From positions 62,001-126,000 of the forward strand of contig NZ_FOCE01000003.1 of the NCBI RefSeq assembly GCF_900110025.1: a stretch of DNA of 64,000 bases, given 5' to 3'. The notes below the pieces were generated by a model. That model was not told where the DNA came from. It was given only the letters and a program-made list of their open reading frames with translations, and did no database searches. This document shows positions 26,159 through 34,649 of the stretch, one piece after another. This DNA is from Gemmobacter aquatilis. Its GTDB lineage: Bacteria; Pseudomonadota; Alphaproteobacteria; Rhodobacterales; Rhodobacteraceae. Both the position numbers and the translations under genes were made by a program. Position 1 is the stretch's first letter, and every line of letters starts with the position of its first letter.

Positions 26159-28657
26159 ATGAAAACCCATGTCAAAGCCCTCGTTGTCGGTGGCGGTGCC
26201 GTCGGCAACGGCATTGCCTACCACCTTGCCAAAGCCGGCTGGGACACCATGCTCGTCGAACGCGACGAGCTGACCTCCGGCTCCACCTGGCACGCCGCAG
26301 GCCTGCTGCCGCTGTTCAACATGAGCTACGCCACCACCCATATCCACAAATACTCGGTGGATTTCTACAAGGGGCTGGAGGCCGAAACCGGCCTGAACGC
26401 GGGCTTCTCGATCTGCGGCAACCTGCGCATGGCGCAGCGCCAGGAACGCATGGATGAATACATGCTCTATTCCTCGGTCGCCGAAACCGCCGGGGTCTAC
26501 CATGAATTCCTCACCCCCGCGCAGATGAAAGAGCGTTGGCCGCTCTTGAACACCAGCGATCTGGTCGGCGCGCTCTATCACCCGCAGGATGGCTACATCA
26601 ACCCGGCCGACGTGACGCAGGCGATGGCCAAGGGCGCCCGCCAGCTTGGCGCCACGATCGAGCGCAAGGTGCAGGTCGATGGCTACCGCTGGACCGGCAG
26701 CGAATGGATCGTGTCCTGCACCCGCATGGTCGAAAAAGGCGGGATGCTGGTCGCCGGTGAAGAAAAGTTCGAGATCGTGGCCGAACATGTGGTCACCGCC
26801 ACCGGCAACCACGCCCAACGCACCGCCCGCCTGCTGGGCGTGAAGATCCCGGCCATTCCGGTGGAACACCAGTTCATCGTGACCGAACCCGATCCGATGC
26901 TGCAGGAATTCCGCAAGAACAACCCCGAACACCCGGTGCTGCGCGACGCCGATGCCAAATGGTATGTGCGCGAAGAACGCGGCGGCTGGATTCTGGGGCC
27001 GTATGAGGCAGGCGCCCCCGCCCGCTTCCTCTATGACGTGCCGGAGAGCTTCCGCGCCGACCTGTTCCCGCTGGATCTGGAACGGATCGAGACGGAATAC
27101 ATGTCGATGATCCACCGCCTGCCCTCGTCGGAAACCGTCGGCCTGAAAGACGATTTCAACGGCCCGATCTGCTACACCCCCGACGGCAACCCGCTGGTCG
27201 GCCCGGTCCCCGGCCTGCGCAACATGTGGATCGCCGAGGGCTTCAGCTTCGGCATCACCGCCGCAGGCGGCACCGGCTATTACCTCGCCCAGATGATGAC
27301 CGCAGGCGAAGCCGAAATCGACATGGCCAGCCTTGATCCGCGCCGCTACGGCCAGTGGATGACCACCGAATACGCTGCCCGCAAGAACGAGGAATGCTAT
27401 GAGCACGTCTTCATCCTGCACCACCCGGATGAAGAGCGCGAAGCCTGCCGCCCGCTGCGCACCGCCCCCGCCTATGACCGCCAGAAGGACATGGGCGCGC
27501 AATTCGGTCAGGTGAACGGCTGGGATCGCCCGAACTACTATGGCCCGAAAGATGCGCCCGCCTCCTTCGACCATGACAGCCGCAGCTTCCGTCGCGGCGC
27601 CTGGTGGCCCTATGCCAAGGCCGAAGCCGAGGCCGTGCGCAACACGGTCGGCATCATCGACGCCACCGCCTTCACCAAGCACCTCGTGCGCGGCCCCGGT
27701 GCCACCGCCTTCCTCGACCATTTCACCTGCAACACCCTGCCCAAGGTCGGCCGCATCAACCTGACCTATGCGTTGACCGAGGCGGGCACCACCCGCACCG
27801 AATACACCATCGTCCGGCTGAAAGAGAATGAATACTACCTCATCTCTGCCGGGGCATGGACCTCTTACGACTCGGACTTCCTGCTGAAATCGGCCGAAGA
27901 TTTCATGGGCAACGGCGGCGGCTATATCGACATCCACGATGTCACCACCCAATGGGGCGTCTATGCGCTGGCAGGCCCGAACGCCCGCGCCCTGCTCAAA
28001 GACCTCGTCAAGGATGCCAACCCCGACACCGTGCTGTCGAACAAGCGCTTCCCCTGGCTCAGCTACCGCGACATCGAACTGGGCATGTGCCCGGTCCGCG
28101 CGATCCGCGTGGCCTATACCGGCGAACTCGGTTGGGAACTGCACTACCCGATCGAATTTGGCCGCTACCTGTGGGATCTGCTCTGGTCGGTCGGTGAAAA
28201 GCACGGGCTGAAAGGCGTCGGCGCCCGCGCGCAGAACTGGCTGCGTCAGGAAAAATCCTACCGCGCCTTCGGCAACGAACTGGGCCGCGACGCAACCCCG
28301 CTGGAAGCCGCGCTCGACCGCTTCGTCGATCTGAAGAAAGACTTCAAAGGCAAGCAGGCGATGCTGGATACCGGGATCCGGTCGAAATGCGTCACCCTGC
28401 TGATCGACGGCCCGTCCGATACCGATCCCTGGGGCAAAGAGGCGATCCTGAATGACGGCATCAAGGTTGGCCGCCTCACCTCTGGCGGATACTCGGTGGC
28501 CTTCGGCAAGCAGATCGGCATGGGCTATGTGCCGGTCGAACTGTCCGAGGTCGGCACGAAACTGAAAGTGAAGATGCTGCTGCAGGAATGGGACGCCGTG
28601 GTTGTCGAAGACAGCCCGTTCGACCCGTCCAACGCCCGCATCCGCATCGACGGCTGA
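26159..28657 (+). CDS. FAD-dependent dimethylglycine/sarcosine dehydrogenase-like protein with GcvT domain
   Basis: An 832-residue two-part flavoprotein. The N-terminal DAO domain (about 1-380) begins with the dinucleotide fold VKALVVGGGAVGNGIAYHLA and the FAD-attachment region GSTWHAAGLLPLF. After an FAO_M-like linker comes a GcvT aminomethyltransferase domain (about 430-740; ATAFTKHLVRGPGATAFLDH, AYTGELGWELHYPI) and a GCV_T_C barrel (about 750-830). This architecture oxidises N-methyl groups of dimethylglycine or sarcosine and passes the one-carbon unit to tetrahydrofolate, as in glycine betaine breakdown. The exact substrate is not certain. ATG at 26159 follows GGAGACG. Confidence 0.9.
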   Translation: MKTHVKALVVGGGAVGNGIAYHLAKAGWDTMLVERDELTSGSTWHAAGLLPLFNMSYATTHIHKYSVDFYKGLEAETGLNAGFSICGNLRMAQRQERMDEYMLYSSVAETAGVYHEFLTPAQMKERWPLLNTSDLVGALYHPQDGYINPADVTQAMAKGARQLGATIERKVQVDGYRWTGSEWIVSCTRMVEKGGMLVAGEEKFEIVAEHVVTATGNHAQRTARLLGVKIPAIPVEHQFIVTEPDPMLQEFRKNNPEHPVLRDADAKWYVREERGGWILGPYEAGAPARFLYDVPESFRADLFPLDLERIETEYMSMIHRLPSSETVGLKDDFNGPICYTPDGNPLVGPVPGLRNMWIAEGFSFGITAAGGTGYYLAQMMTAGEAEIDMASLDPRRYGQWMTTEYAARKNEECYEHVFILHHPDEEREACRPLRTAPAYDRQKDMGAQFGQVNGWDRPNYYGPKDAPASFDHDSRSFRRGAWWPYAKAEAEAVRNTVGIIDATAFTKHLVRGPGATAFLDHFTCNTLPKVGRINLTYALTEAGTTRTEYTIVRLKENEYYLISAGAWTSYDSDFLLKSAEDFMGNGGGYIDIHDVTTQWGVYALAGPNARALLKDLVKDANPDTVLSNKRFPWLSYRDIELGMCPVRAIRVAYTGELGWELHYPIEFGRYLWDLLWSVGEKHGLKGVGARAQNWLRQEKSYRAFGNELGRDATPLEAALDRFVDLKKDFKGKQAMLDTGIRSKCVTLLIDGPSDTDPWGKEAILNDGIKVGRLTSGGYSVAFGKQIGMGYVPVELSEVGTKLKVKMLLQEWDAVVVEDSPFDPSNARIRIDG

Positions 28658-28680
28658 CCTCCTCCAGCCGCGCGATGGCC

Positions 28681-28704
28681 AAAGCCGCCCCTCGGGGCGG
28701 CTTT
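28681..28704. terminator. Bidirectional terminator
   Basis: AAAGCCGCCCC-TC-GGGGCGGCTTT is a near-perfect dyad between the convergent flavoprotein and HNH genes. The A/T flanks would serve transcripts from both sides. Confidence 0.85.
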
Positions 28705-28710
28705 GTGCTG

Positions 28711-29451
28711 TCAGGCGCTGGCGAAACGCTGGCGATGCGCCTGCATGAACCCGGCATCGGGGGCAAAACGGGCGGGCATTTCCAGCGGCTGATCGACCCC
28801 GCGCACCAATTGCGCCCGGCTGTCGGCAGACAGATGCGGCGAAACGATCATCCGCCAATCCTCGCCAAAGGTGATGAGATGCCGGTCAAAGGCGCGGTCA
28901 TGCAGGGCGTTCAGACAGATGCCATTGGTGGGCCGCATCCGCATCTCCGGTGCCTCGGCCCAGGGCAGGATATGGCTCGCCGTCAACAGGCGCGGATCGT
29001 CGATTCCGGTCAACGCACAGCGGTTGCGATAGCTGGTCAGGATGGTGCGGCGGAACAGATCCTGCCCCACCCGCGTCTGCACCACGCTGTCCCGCACCCC
29101 GCCGCCCCGGTGATCGAACGCCGCGGCCGCCTCGGCCAGCCCCGGCCCCGGCATGGGCGCCGCAGATTGCTGCGCATAGGCCGCGATCACCGCTTCGGGC
29201 GCACGCAGATACTCCGCCCAGACCCGCCGGTCGGTGGCCGAGGCATTGGCCATGCCCTTCTGCGGCAAACTGTCATCCAGCGCGGCAAGGTTGGTCAGCT
29301 TCAGCGCCACCGCTGCGGCCGTCCGCCCCAGCCGGGCCGCCAGACGGATGATGTCAGGGTTGCGGCTGTGAAAGCGCCCGAACTCGGTGACAAGATACAA
29401 CGCCAAAGCGGCGCGCACCTCTGCCTCCGTCCAGTTCCGCCGCTCGGCCAT
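28711..29451 (-). CDS. HNH endonuclease family protein
   Basis: A 246-residue protein. The N-terminal half (RRNWTEAEVRAALALYLVTE, RLAARLGRTAAAVALKLTNL) looks like a helical DNA-recognition module. The C-terminal half is an HNH_2-type nuclease: YRNRCALTGI, ASHILPWAE, then NGICLNALHDRAFDRHLITF with the His, Asn and His of the beta-beta-alpha-metal site. No methylase partner is nearby, so this is a lone nuclease rather than an obvious restriction system. The substrate is unknown. It is convergent with the flavoprotein gene. Confidence 0.85.
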   Translation of the reverse strand: MAERRNWTEAEVRAALALYLVTEFGRFHSRNPDIIRLAARLGRTAAAVALKLTNLAALDDSLPQKGMANASATDRRVWAEYLRAPEAVIAAYAQQSAAPMPGPGLAEAAAAFDHRGGGVRDSVVQTRVGQDLFRRTILTSYRNRCALTGIDDPRLLTASHILPWAEAPEMRMRPTNGICLNALHDRAFDRHLITFGEDWRMIVSPHLSADSRAQLVRGVDQPLEMPARFAPDAGFMQAHRQRFASA

Positions 29452-29582
29452 TCTGCCCCCGTTTGGCGGTCAACCTGCCAGGGAAGCGCGCCACGGGCAA
29501 GCCTGACGGCCCCGCCAAGCTGGCACGACAGGGGGTGTACGGGGGGTGTACGCAAAGCCGCCGCCTGTCACCCCCCGCTTTT

Positions 29583-30392
29583 CTAGGGTTGCGCCCGCCG
29601 CGCCAGCCAGTCGGCCCATTGCGCTGGCGTGCCGTCGAACACGTTCAGATCGGTCTCCTCGGCGATCCCCGGCACCCGCCCGGTGGAGCTGTATTGCCAG
29701 AATTTCCAATGTTGTCCGACATATATGTCCGACGGATGCGCCGCGACGGACCGCAGCCAGAAATCCACCCCGTCCAGATGCCACAGGTGATTTTCCTGAT
29801 AGAAATCCACCGTTGTGTACAGAATCGGCGCCGTGCCGTAATGCTCTGTAAACAAACGGATAAGCACCCGCGCGTCGGCGCGGATCTCCTCTGCCGGGCG
29901 GCGGATGGTGCAGGTGGGGCTGGTCGGCGTCCACTCCATGTCGATCACCGGGGGCAGATCGCCCGACTGGCGCGGCACGTTCCTGAAGAACCAGGCCGCC
30001 TGCTCTTCCGGCGCGCGGCAATGGTAGAAGAAGTGATAGGCCCCCCGCCGCACCCCCGCCCGCGCCGCCCCGCGCCAATGGCTGGCGAACATCTCGTCCA
30101 CCCGGTCACCGCCCTCGGTCGCCTTGATGAAGGCGAAATTCACCCCATTGGCCCGGGCCGTCGGCCAATCGACAGCCGTCTGAAAGCGTGCCAGATCAAT
30201 GCCATGCACCTTATGGCTGCGCAGCGGCCCGGCAATCGCCGGGTGCGGATCGGCATCGCCGAAGCGCGCCTCGGTCACCTGCGCGGCGGGTACGGCGGCA
30301 GGCGCCTGCCCCCCGGTATCGCGCCCGCCTCCCCCGCCACAGGCGGCCAGCAGGCAGATCAGGGCAGTCAGCGCAAAGGGCTTCGGAGTCAT
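29583..30392 (-). CDS. GH25 lysozyme-like lipoprotein
   Basis: A 269-residue protein with a lipoprotein signal (MTPKPFALTALICLLAACGG, lipobox LLAAC), a Gly/Ala linker and a glycoside hydrolase family 25 domain from about residue 60. The GH25 strands and acidic residues are visible: HGIDLARFQTAVDW, NFAFIKATEGGD, GAYHFFYH, PPVIDMEW, PILYTTVDFY and FWQYSSTGRVPGI. GH25 enzymes are muramidases that cleave peptidoglycan. The protein is probably anchored in the envelope. A perfect 10-bp hairpin lies 22 bp upstream of the ATG. Confidence 0.9.
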   Translation of the reverse strand: MTPKPFALTALICLLAACGGGGGRDTGGQAPAAVPAAQVTEARFGDADPHPAIAGPLRSHKVHGIDLARFQTAVDWPTARANGVNFAFIKATEGGDRVDEMFASHWRGAARAGVRRGAYHFFYHCRAPEEQAAWFFRNVPRQSGDLPPVIDMEWTPTSPTCTIRRPAEEIRADARVLIRLFTEHYGTAPILYTTVDFYQENHLWHLDGVDFWLRSVAAHPSDIYVGQHWKFWQYSSTGRVPGIAEETDLNVFDGTPAQWADWLARRAQP

Positions 30393-30413
30393 CGCAACCT
30401 CAGAAAGTACATT

Positions 30414-30437
30414 GCCCGCATCGTTGCCGATGCGGGC
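30414..30437. terminator. Perfect hairpin between AhpD-like and GH25 genes
   Basis: GCCCGCATCG-TTGC-CGATGCGGGC is a perfect 10-bp stem with a 4-nt loop. It lies 54 bp after the AhpD-like stop and 22 bp before the GH25 ATG. No T-tract follows, so it may be a weak terminator or a 5' leader hairpin of the lysozyme gene. Confidence 0.5.
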
Positions 30438-30491
30438 AGGCTTGTCACGGCGGAAATGCCCCGCCCGGTAAACGCCTTGTTACCCTGCCGC

Positions 30492-30833
30492 TCAGCCCAG
30501 CGCGGCAAGCTCGTCCCAGGCGGCCAGCGCATGGCCCGCATACATCACCGCCGGCCCGCCGCCCATCTGCACCGCCATCGCCAGCACATCGCCCAACTCC
30601 TCACGCGTGCCGCCCGCTTTCATCAGCGCCTCGACATGGAAGTTGATGCAAGGCTCGCACCGCTGCGAAATGGCAATCCCCAGCGCCACGAACTCCTTTT
30701 CCTTCACCCCCAGCGGCCCATTGTCCTTGGCCGCCTTGGACAGCGCGTTAAACCCTTGCATCGCCTCGGGAATCAGCTTGTTCATCACCCGAAGCTCGGC
30801 GCGCATCTCGTCGATCTTGGCTTTGTAACCCAT
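30492..30833 (-). CDS. Carboxymuconolactone decarboxylase/AhpD-like protein
   Basis: A 113-residue CMD-family protein with the AhpD-type active site CEPCINFH (CxxC followed by His) and flanking helices (KEKEFVALGIAISQRCEP, GGTREELGDVLAMAVQM). Members with CxxC act as thiol peroxidase or disulfide-exchange proteins in the cytoplasm. ATG at 30833 is preceded by CAGGAG, and this site forms the end of a perfect 13-bp inverted repeat, suggesting control of expression. Confidence 0.9.
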   Translation of the reverse strand: MGYKAKIDEMRAELRVMNKLIPEAMQGFNALSKAAKDNGPLGVKEKEFVALGIAISQRCEPCINFHVEALMKAGGTREELGDVLAMAVQMGGGPAVMYAGHALAAWDELAALG

Positions 30834-30841
30834 TGGAAACT

Positions 30842-30869
30842 CCTGTCATTCTGCGGGCAGAATGACAGG
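30842..30869 (-). promoter_or_regulatory. 13-bp inverted repeat overlapping AhpD-like ribosome-binding site
   Basis: CCTGTCATTCTGC-GG-GCAGAATGACAGG is a perfect 28-bp palindrome 8 bp upstream of the ATG at 30833. In the mRNA its 3' arm ends in CAGG, which is the first part of the CAGGAG Shine-Dalgarno. It could be a protein operator or an RNA stem masking the ribosome-binding site. Confidence 0.65.
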
Positions 30870-30916
30870 GAAATACCGGCCCGACCTTGACATATATCAG
30901 TTGGTGAATGTGAAAA

Positions 30917-31993
30917 TCAGCCAAACCGCGCCGGAGACAGGCTGGCAATCAACCCCGCCGAAAGCCCGCTCGGCCGCTCGCCCAGCAGATCGGCCACCAG
31001 CGCCGCAGCGGCCGGCGAGGTCTGGAACCCATAGCCGCCCTGCCCCGCCAGCCAGAAGAAATTCGGCACTGCTGGGTCGCGCCCGATCACCAGCACCCGG
31101 TCCGGCGCAAAGGTGCGCAAGCCCGCCCAATTGGCCAGCAGCCGCGTCACCGGCTCCGTCACCATCTCCTCATAGCGCGCCAGCCCTTCGGCCAGCACCA
31201 TGTCATCGGCCCAGGCATCCTGCGGCCCCATCGGGTGTTCCTCGGCGGGCGAGACGATCAGCGCCCCGGCATCCGGCTTGGCATACCAGCTTTCCCCGGC
31301 GCCAAAGATCATCGGCCAGCGGCTGACATCCTGCCCGCCCGGCGCCGGAATCCGCGCCATCGAACGGCGGTTGGGCGTGAAGCCCAGCGGGCGCACCTTG
31401 GCCATGCGCGCCACGTCATCGACCCAAGCCCCCGCCGCGTTGATCAGCACCCGCCCGACATGGGCGCCCGCGCCGCTTTCCACATGCCAGCCCGCGCCAT
31501 TGCGCATGATCCCCGTCACCCGCGCGTTGGTTTCCACCTCGCCCCCCGCCGCGCGCAGCCGTTTCACATGGCTCTGGATCAGCCGGTCCGTGTCGATGTC
31601 CCAGGCGTGATCGGCCATCGCCGCCAGGGCAACCGTATCCGGGTTGATCACCGGCACCCGCGCCCGCGCCTCGGCCACCGAAACCTGCTCCAACCCGAAA
31701 CCCTTGAGATCGCGCGCAAATTCGGCCTGTTGATCGGCCTTCGCCACAATCATCAACCCGCGATCCGACAGCATCCCCGGCATCGCCCGAAACGCCGCCT
31801 CCGAGGCAAGCGACAGTTCCACCACCGGGGCCAGCCCATAGCGCGGCTCATACAGCGCCGCTGATCGGCCCGAGGCATGGTGGGCCAGATGCTCTTCCGC
31901 CTCCAGCACCAGAACGCTGCCCAAGGGGGCCAGTTCAGCCGCCGCGGAAAGACCCGCAATGCCGCCACCGATGATGAGAAAATCATATGTCAT
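30917..31993 (-). CDS. FAD-dependent amino-acid oxidase/dehydrogenase (DAO family)
   Basis: A 358-residue DAO-family flavoprotein. The N-terminal FAD-binding fold is clear (DFLIIGGGIAGLSAAAELA, VLVLEAEEHLAHHASGRSAA), with the second FAD contact in VLINAAGAWVDDVAR and a C-terminal FWLAGQGGYGFQTSPAAAAL. Related enzymes oxidise D-amino acids, glycine or 2-hydroxyglutarate; the substrate here cannot be decided. It lies about 85 bp downstream of the sqr stop, but a strong terminator separates them. It ends 47 bp before the inverted repeat of the AhpD-like gene. Confidence 0.85.
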   Translation of the reverse strand: MTYDFLIIGGGIAGLSAAAELAPLGSVLVLEAEEHLAHHASGRSAALYEPRYGLAPVVELSLASEAAFRAMPGMLSDRGLMIVAKADQQAEFARDLKGFGLEQVSVAEARARVPVINPDTVALAAMADHAWDIDTDRLIQSHVKRLRAAGGEVETNARVTGIMRNGAGWHVESGAGAHVGRVLINAAGAWVDDVARMAKVRPLGFTPNRRSMARIPAPGGQDVSRWPMIFGAGESWYAKPDAGALIVSPAEEHPMGPQDAWADDMVLAEGLARYEEMVTEPVTRLLANWAGLRTFAPDRVLVIGRDPAVPNFFWLAGQGGYGFQTSPAAAALVADLLGERPSGLSAGLIASLSPARFG

Positions 31994-32020
31994 GCGGCGC
32001 AGATTACTTGATCAAACGAT

Positions 32021-32052
32021 AAAGAAAAGGGGGCCAGATCGCTCTGGCCCCC
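32021..32052 (-). terminator. Rho-independent terminator of sqr
   Basis: Read leftward, GGGGGCCAGA-GCGA-TCTGGCCCCC is a perfect 10-bp stem followed by TTTTCTTT. It lies 27 bp after the sqr stop. Confidence 0.88.
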
Positions 32053-32078
32053 CGGGGACACTCGCACAGAAACCCGGT

Positions 32079-33362
32079 TCAGCCCTTTTGCGTCGCCTTC
32101 AGCTTGTCGATGCCCAGCATCTTCAGCGCGGCCTTTTCGTAATAGGGCTCCGACGTGCCCTTGCGGACCTTGTGAATGAAGTATTTTTCGAAGCCGATCT
32201 TGGCCAGATGCACCCATTTGCCGCTGGATGACCAGTTGACGTTGCGCGGCGGGATCTGCGGCTGGGCCACGAAGGCGATGCCGCTATCGCCGAAATCGGC
32301 CAAACAGACGGCGTTCCAGGTGCCCACGCGATCCGGCTCTTTCCCGCGCACCAGATTACCGATGTTATGCGCCGTGGCGGTGACCATGCTTTCGATCATG
32401 AAGCCGGTTTTCGGCACACCGCAAGGCACCGGAGTCGGCCCCATCGGCGGGATCGCCACGCACACGCCCACGGCAAAGACGTTCTGGAACTTGGGGTTGC
32501 GCTGATACTTGTCCACGATGGTAAACCCACGCGGATTGCTCAGCCCGTCGATCCCCGACACCGCCTTGATCCCCCGGAAGGCGGGCAGCATCATGGCAAA
32601 GCCAAAGGGCATTTCCTTCTCGGCCTTCACGGATCCATCATCGTTGATTTCTTCAACGGTCATCTTGCCGTCTTCGACCTTCTTCACCCGCGAAGATGTC
32701 ATCCATTTGATATGCTTGGCCCGCATTTCGGATTCCAGCAGGCCCTTGGTGTCGCCCACCCCATCCAGCCCCAGATGCCCAACATAGGGTTCCGAGGTGA
32801 TGAAGGTCATCGGCACCTGATCGCGGATCTTGCGGCGGCGCAGTTCGGTTTCCAGAATGAAGGTGAATTCATAGGCCGGGCCATAGCAGCTTGCGCCCTG
32901 CACCGCGCCGATGATGATCGGCTTGGGGTTCTTGCAGAATTCCTCGAACGCCTCGCGCGCCTTCAGCGCATGGTCCACATGACACACCGATTGGGTATGC
33001 CCCTCCGGCCCGAAGCCCTCGATCTCGTCAAAGGCCAGTTCCGGGCCGGTGGCGATCACGATGTAATCATAGGAAACCGAACTGCCATCGGCCAGCTCCA
33101 CCCGGTTTTCCTCGGGGTGCAGCTTTGCGGCGGGCACGGTTTTGAAGGCGATGCCCTTCTTCGCCATGGTCGGCGCCAGATCGACGGTGATGTCTTCCCG
33201 CTCGCGCCAGCCGACGGCAATCCACGGGTTGGAGGGCACGAAATGGTATTTCGGGTCTTTGGTGATCACCGTTACCGTATCTTCCGGTCGCAGTTGATCT
33301 TTCAGCTCATAGGCCATGATCGACCCGCCAAGCCCCGCCCCCAGCACCACAATATGCGCCAT
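32079..33362 (-). CDS. sqr: Sulfide:quinone oxidoreductase (type I)
   Basis: A 427-residue flavoprotein that oxidises sulfide to polysulfide and reduces membrane quinone. The FAD fold starts at residue 3 (HIVVLGAGLGGSIMAYELKD). The three redox cysteines fall at 127 (SVCHVDHA), 159 (GASCYGPAYEF) and 353 (AVCLADFGDSG), the same numbers as in the Rhodobacter capsulatus enzyme. The quinone-site segment PVPCGVPKTGFMIE is present. There is no N-terminal signal; the enzyme binds the membrane peripherally. ATG at 33362 follows GGGAGGG. An AT-rich palindrome lies 35 bp upstream. Confidence 0.95.
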   Translation of the reverse strand: MAHIVVLGAGLGGSIMAYELKDQLRPEDTVTVITKDPKYHFVPSNPWIAVGWREREDITVDLAPTMAKKGIAFKTVPAAKLHPEENRVELADGSSVSYDYIVIATGPELAFDEIEGFGPEGHTQSVCHVDHALKAREAFEEFCKNPKPIIIGAVQGASCYGPAYEFTFILETELRRRKIRDQVPMTFITSEPYVGHLGLDGVGDTKGLLESEMRAKHIKWMTSSRVKKVEDGKMTVEEINDDGSVKAEKEMPFGFAMMLPAFRGIKAVSGIDGLSNPRGFTIVDKYQRNPKFQNVFAVGVCVAIPPMGPTPVPCGVPKTGFMIESMVTATAHNIGNLVRGKEPDRVGTWNAVCLADFGDSGIAFVAQPQIPPRNVNWSSSGKWVHLAKIGFEKYFIHKVRKGTSEPYYEKAALKMLGIDKLKATQKG

Positions 33363-33396
33363 GTTCCGCCCTCCCAAGCAATCTCTTGTCCGATAT

Positions 33397-33418
33397 ATAT
33401 ATTCAAATATGAATATAT
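33397..33418. promoter_or_regulatory. AT-rich palindrome upstream of sqr (candidate SqrR/BigR operator)
   Basis: ATATATTCA-AATA-TGAATATAT is a perfect 9-bp inverted repeat, unusually AT-rich for this genome, 35 bp upstream of the sqr start. It contains an ATTC..GAAT dyad like the sites of SqrR/BigR-type ArsR-family persulfide-sensing repressors. No sqrR gene is in the window. Confidence 0.65.
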
Positions 33419-33462
33419 CAAAGCAAAATTGCAGGATTGCGCAAAGCCCTGACCCGGAACCG

Positions 33463-33489
33463 AAAAAGGCCCGCCGAAGCGGGCCTTCC
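33463..33489 (-). terminator. Rho-independent terminator of the purine operon
   Basis: Read leftward, GGAAGGCCCGC-TTC-GGCGGGCCTTTTT is a strong stem ending in a T-run. It lies 20 bp after the BMP binding-protein stop and closes the long xdh/ABC operon. Confidence 0.9.
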
Positions 33490-33509
33490 CATGTCGAATC
33501 AGTGGGCGA

Positions 33510-34592
33510 TCACTTCGGAATGTCGCCGGTGATGCCTTCAACATAGAAGTTCAGGCCGGCCAGTTCGCCATCGTTGGCCACCACGCCATCCGCCAGCCAG
33601 ACAGAGCCATCCTGTTTGTTCAGCGGGCCGGTGAAGGGGTGATATTCGCCCGAGGCGATCTTGGCGGCCAGCGCCTCGGCCTCGGCCTTCACTTCGGCGG
33701 GCACCGCCTCGGTGATCGCGCCGATCTGCACTTCGCCATCGCCGATCCCGGCCCAGGTGTCGGTCTGTGCCCAGGTGCCATCCAGCACGGCGCCGACCTG
33801 TTTCACATAATAGGGCGCCCAGTTGTCCACGATCGACGACACGCGCGGCGAGGGCGCATAATCCAGCATGTCAGAGGCCTGACCAAAGCCGATCACACCC
33901 GGCGTCTTGGCCGCTTCGGCCAGCGGCGCGGTGGAGTCGGTATGAGCCAGAATCACGTCCACGCCCTGTTCGATCAGCGCCTTGGCGGCATCGGCCTCTT
34001 TCGCCGGGTCGAACCAGGTATAGGCCCAGACCACCGACATGGTGACATCCGGGTTCACCTTCTTGGCGTGGATATAGCTGGAGTTGATGCCCTGAATCAC
34101 CTCGGGGATCGGGAAAGACCCGATATAGCCGATCTTGTTCGATTTGGTCATCCGGCCCGCAATCGTGCCCATCACGGCGCGACCCTCATAGAAGCGCGCG
34201 TTATAGGTGGAGACGTTGGGATGCTCGCGCTTGAAGCCGGTCGCGTGTTCGAACTTCACGTTCGGGAACTTGGCGGCGACGGCATTGGTCGCATCCATAT
34301 AGCCGAAAGAGGTGGTGAAGATGATGTCGCAGCCCGACAGCGCCATCTGCGTCAGCACGCGTTCAGCATCGGCGCCTTCCGGCACGTTTTCCTGATAGGC
34401 GGTTTCCACCTTGTCGCCGTAAGCGACCTGCACGGCCAGAAGCCCCTGATGGTGCTGATACGACCAGCCAAGATCCCCGATCGGGCCGACATAGACCCAG
34501 CAGGCCTTCGTCTTGTCCTGCGCCATCGCGGCACCACCGAACGCCAGCCCGAGGCCGAGCGCGGCGGTGGCAAGAAGGGTTCTTCTGAGCAT
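33510..34592 (-). CDS. BMP family ABC transporter substrate-binding protein
   Basis: A 360-residue periplasmic binding protein with a signal peptide (MLRRTLLATAALGLGLAFGG, cleaved near AMA-QD) and the BMP/PnrA fold: VYVGPIGDLGWSYQHHQG, TTSFGYMDATNAVAAKFP, GYIGSFPIPEVIQGIN, VVWAYTWFDPAKEADAAKAL and LAHTDSTAPLAEAA. BMP proteins bind nucleosides or purine bases. It is the last gene of the operon that starts with xdhA, so xanthine, hypoxanthine or their nucleosides are the likely ligands (inference). The Trp-rich binding segments fit an aromatic ligand. Confidence 0.92.
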   Translation of the reverse strand: MLRRTLLATAALGLGLAFGGAAMAQDKTKACWVYVGPIGDLGWSYQHHQGLLAVQVAYGDKVETAYQENVPEGADAERVLTQMALSGCDIIFTTSFGYMDATNAVAAKFPNVKFEHATGFKREHPNVSTYNARFYEGRAVMGTIAGRMTKSNKIGYIGSFPIPEVIQGINSSYIHAKKVNPDVTMSVVWAYTWFDPAKEADAAKALIEQGVDVILAHTDSTAPLAEAAKTPGVIGFGQASDMLDYAPSPRVSSIVDNWAPYYVKQVGAVLDGTWAQTDTWAGIGDGEVQIGAITEAVPAEVKAEAEALAAKIASGEYHPFTGPLNKQDGSVWLADGVVANDGELAGLNFYVEGITGDIPK

Positions 34593-34649
34593 TTTCTTCT
34601 CCCTCTGGACGGGCTTTGCGTGCCCGGTTTTGGCTTGGCCCGGCGCAGT

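Noticed and set aside
26030-28858. 942-codon minus-strand frame opposite the dimethylglycine-dehydrogenase-like gene
   Set aside because: It is an antisense shadow; no motifs, and it runs through the promoter and terminator regions of the real gene.
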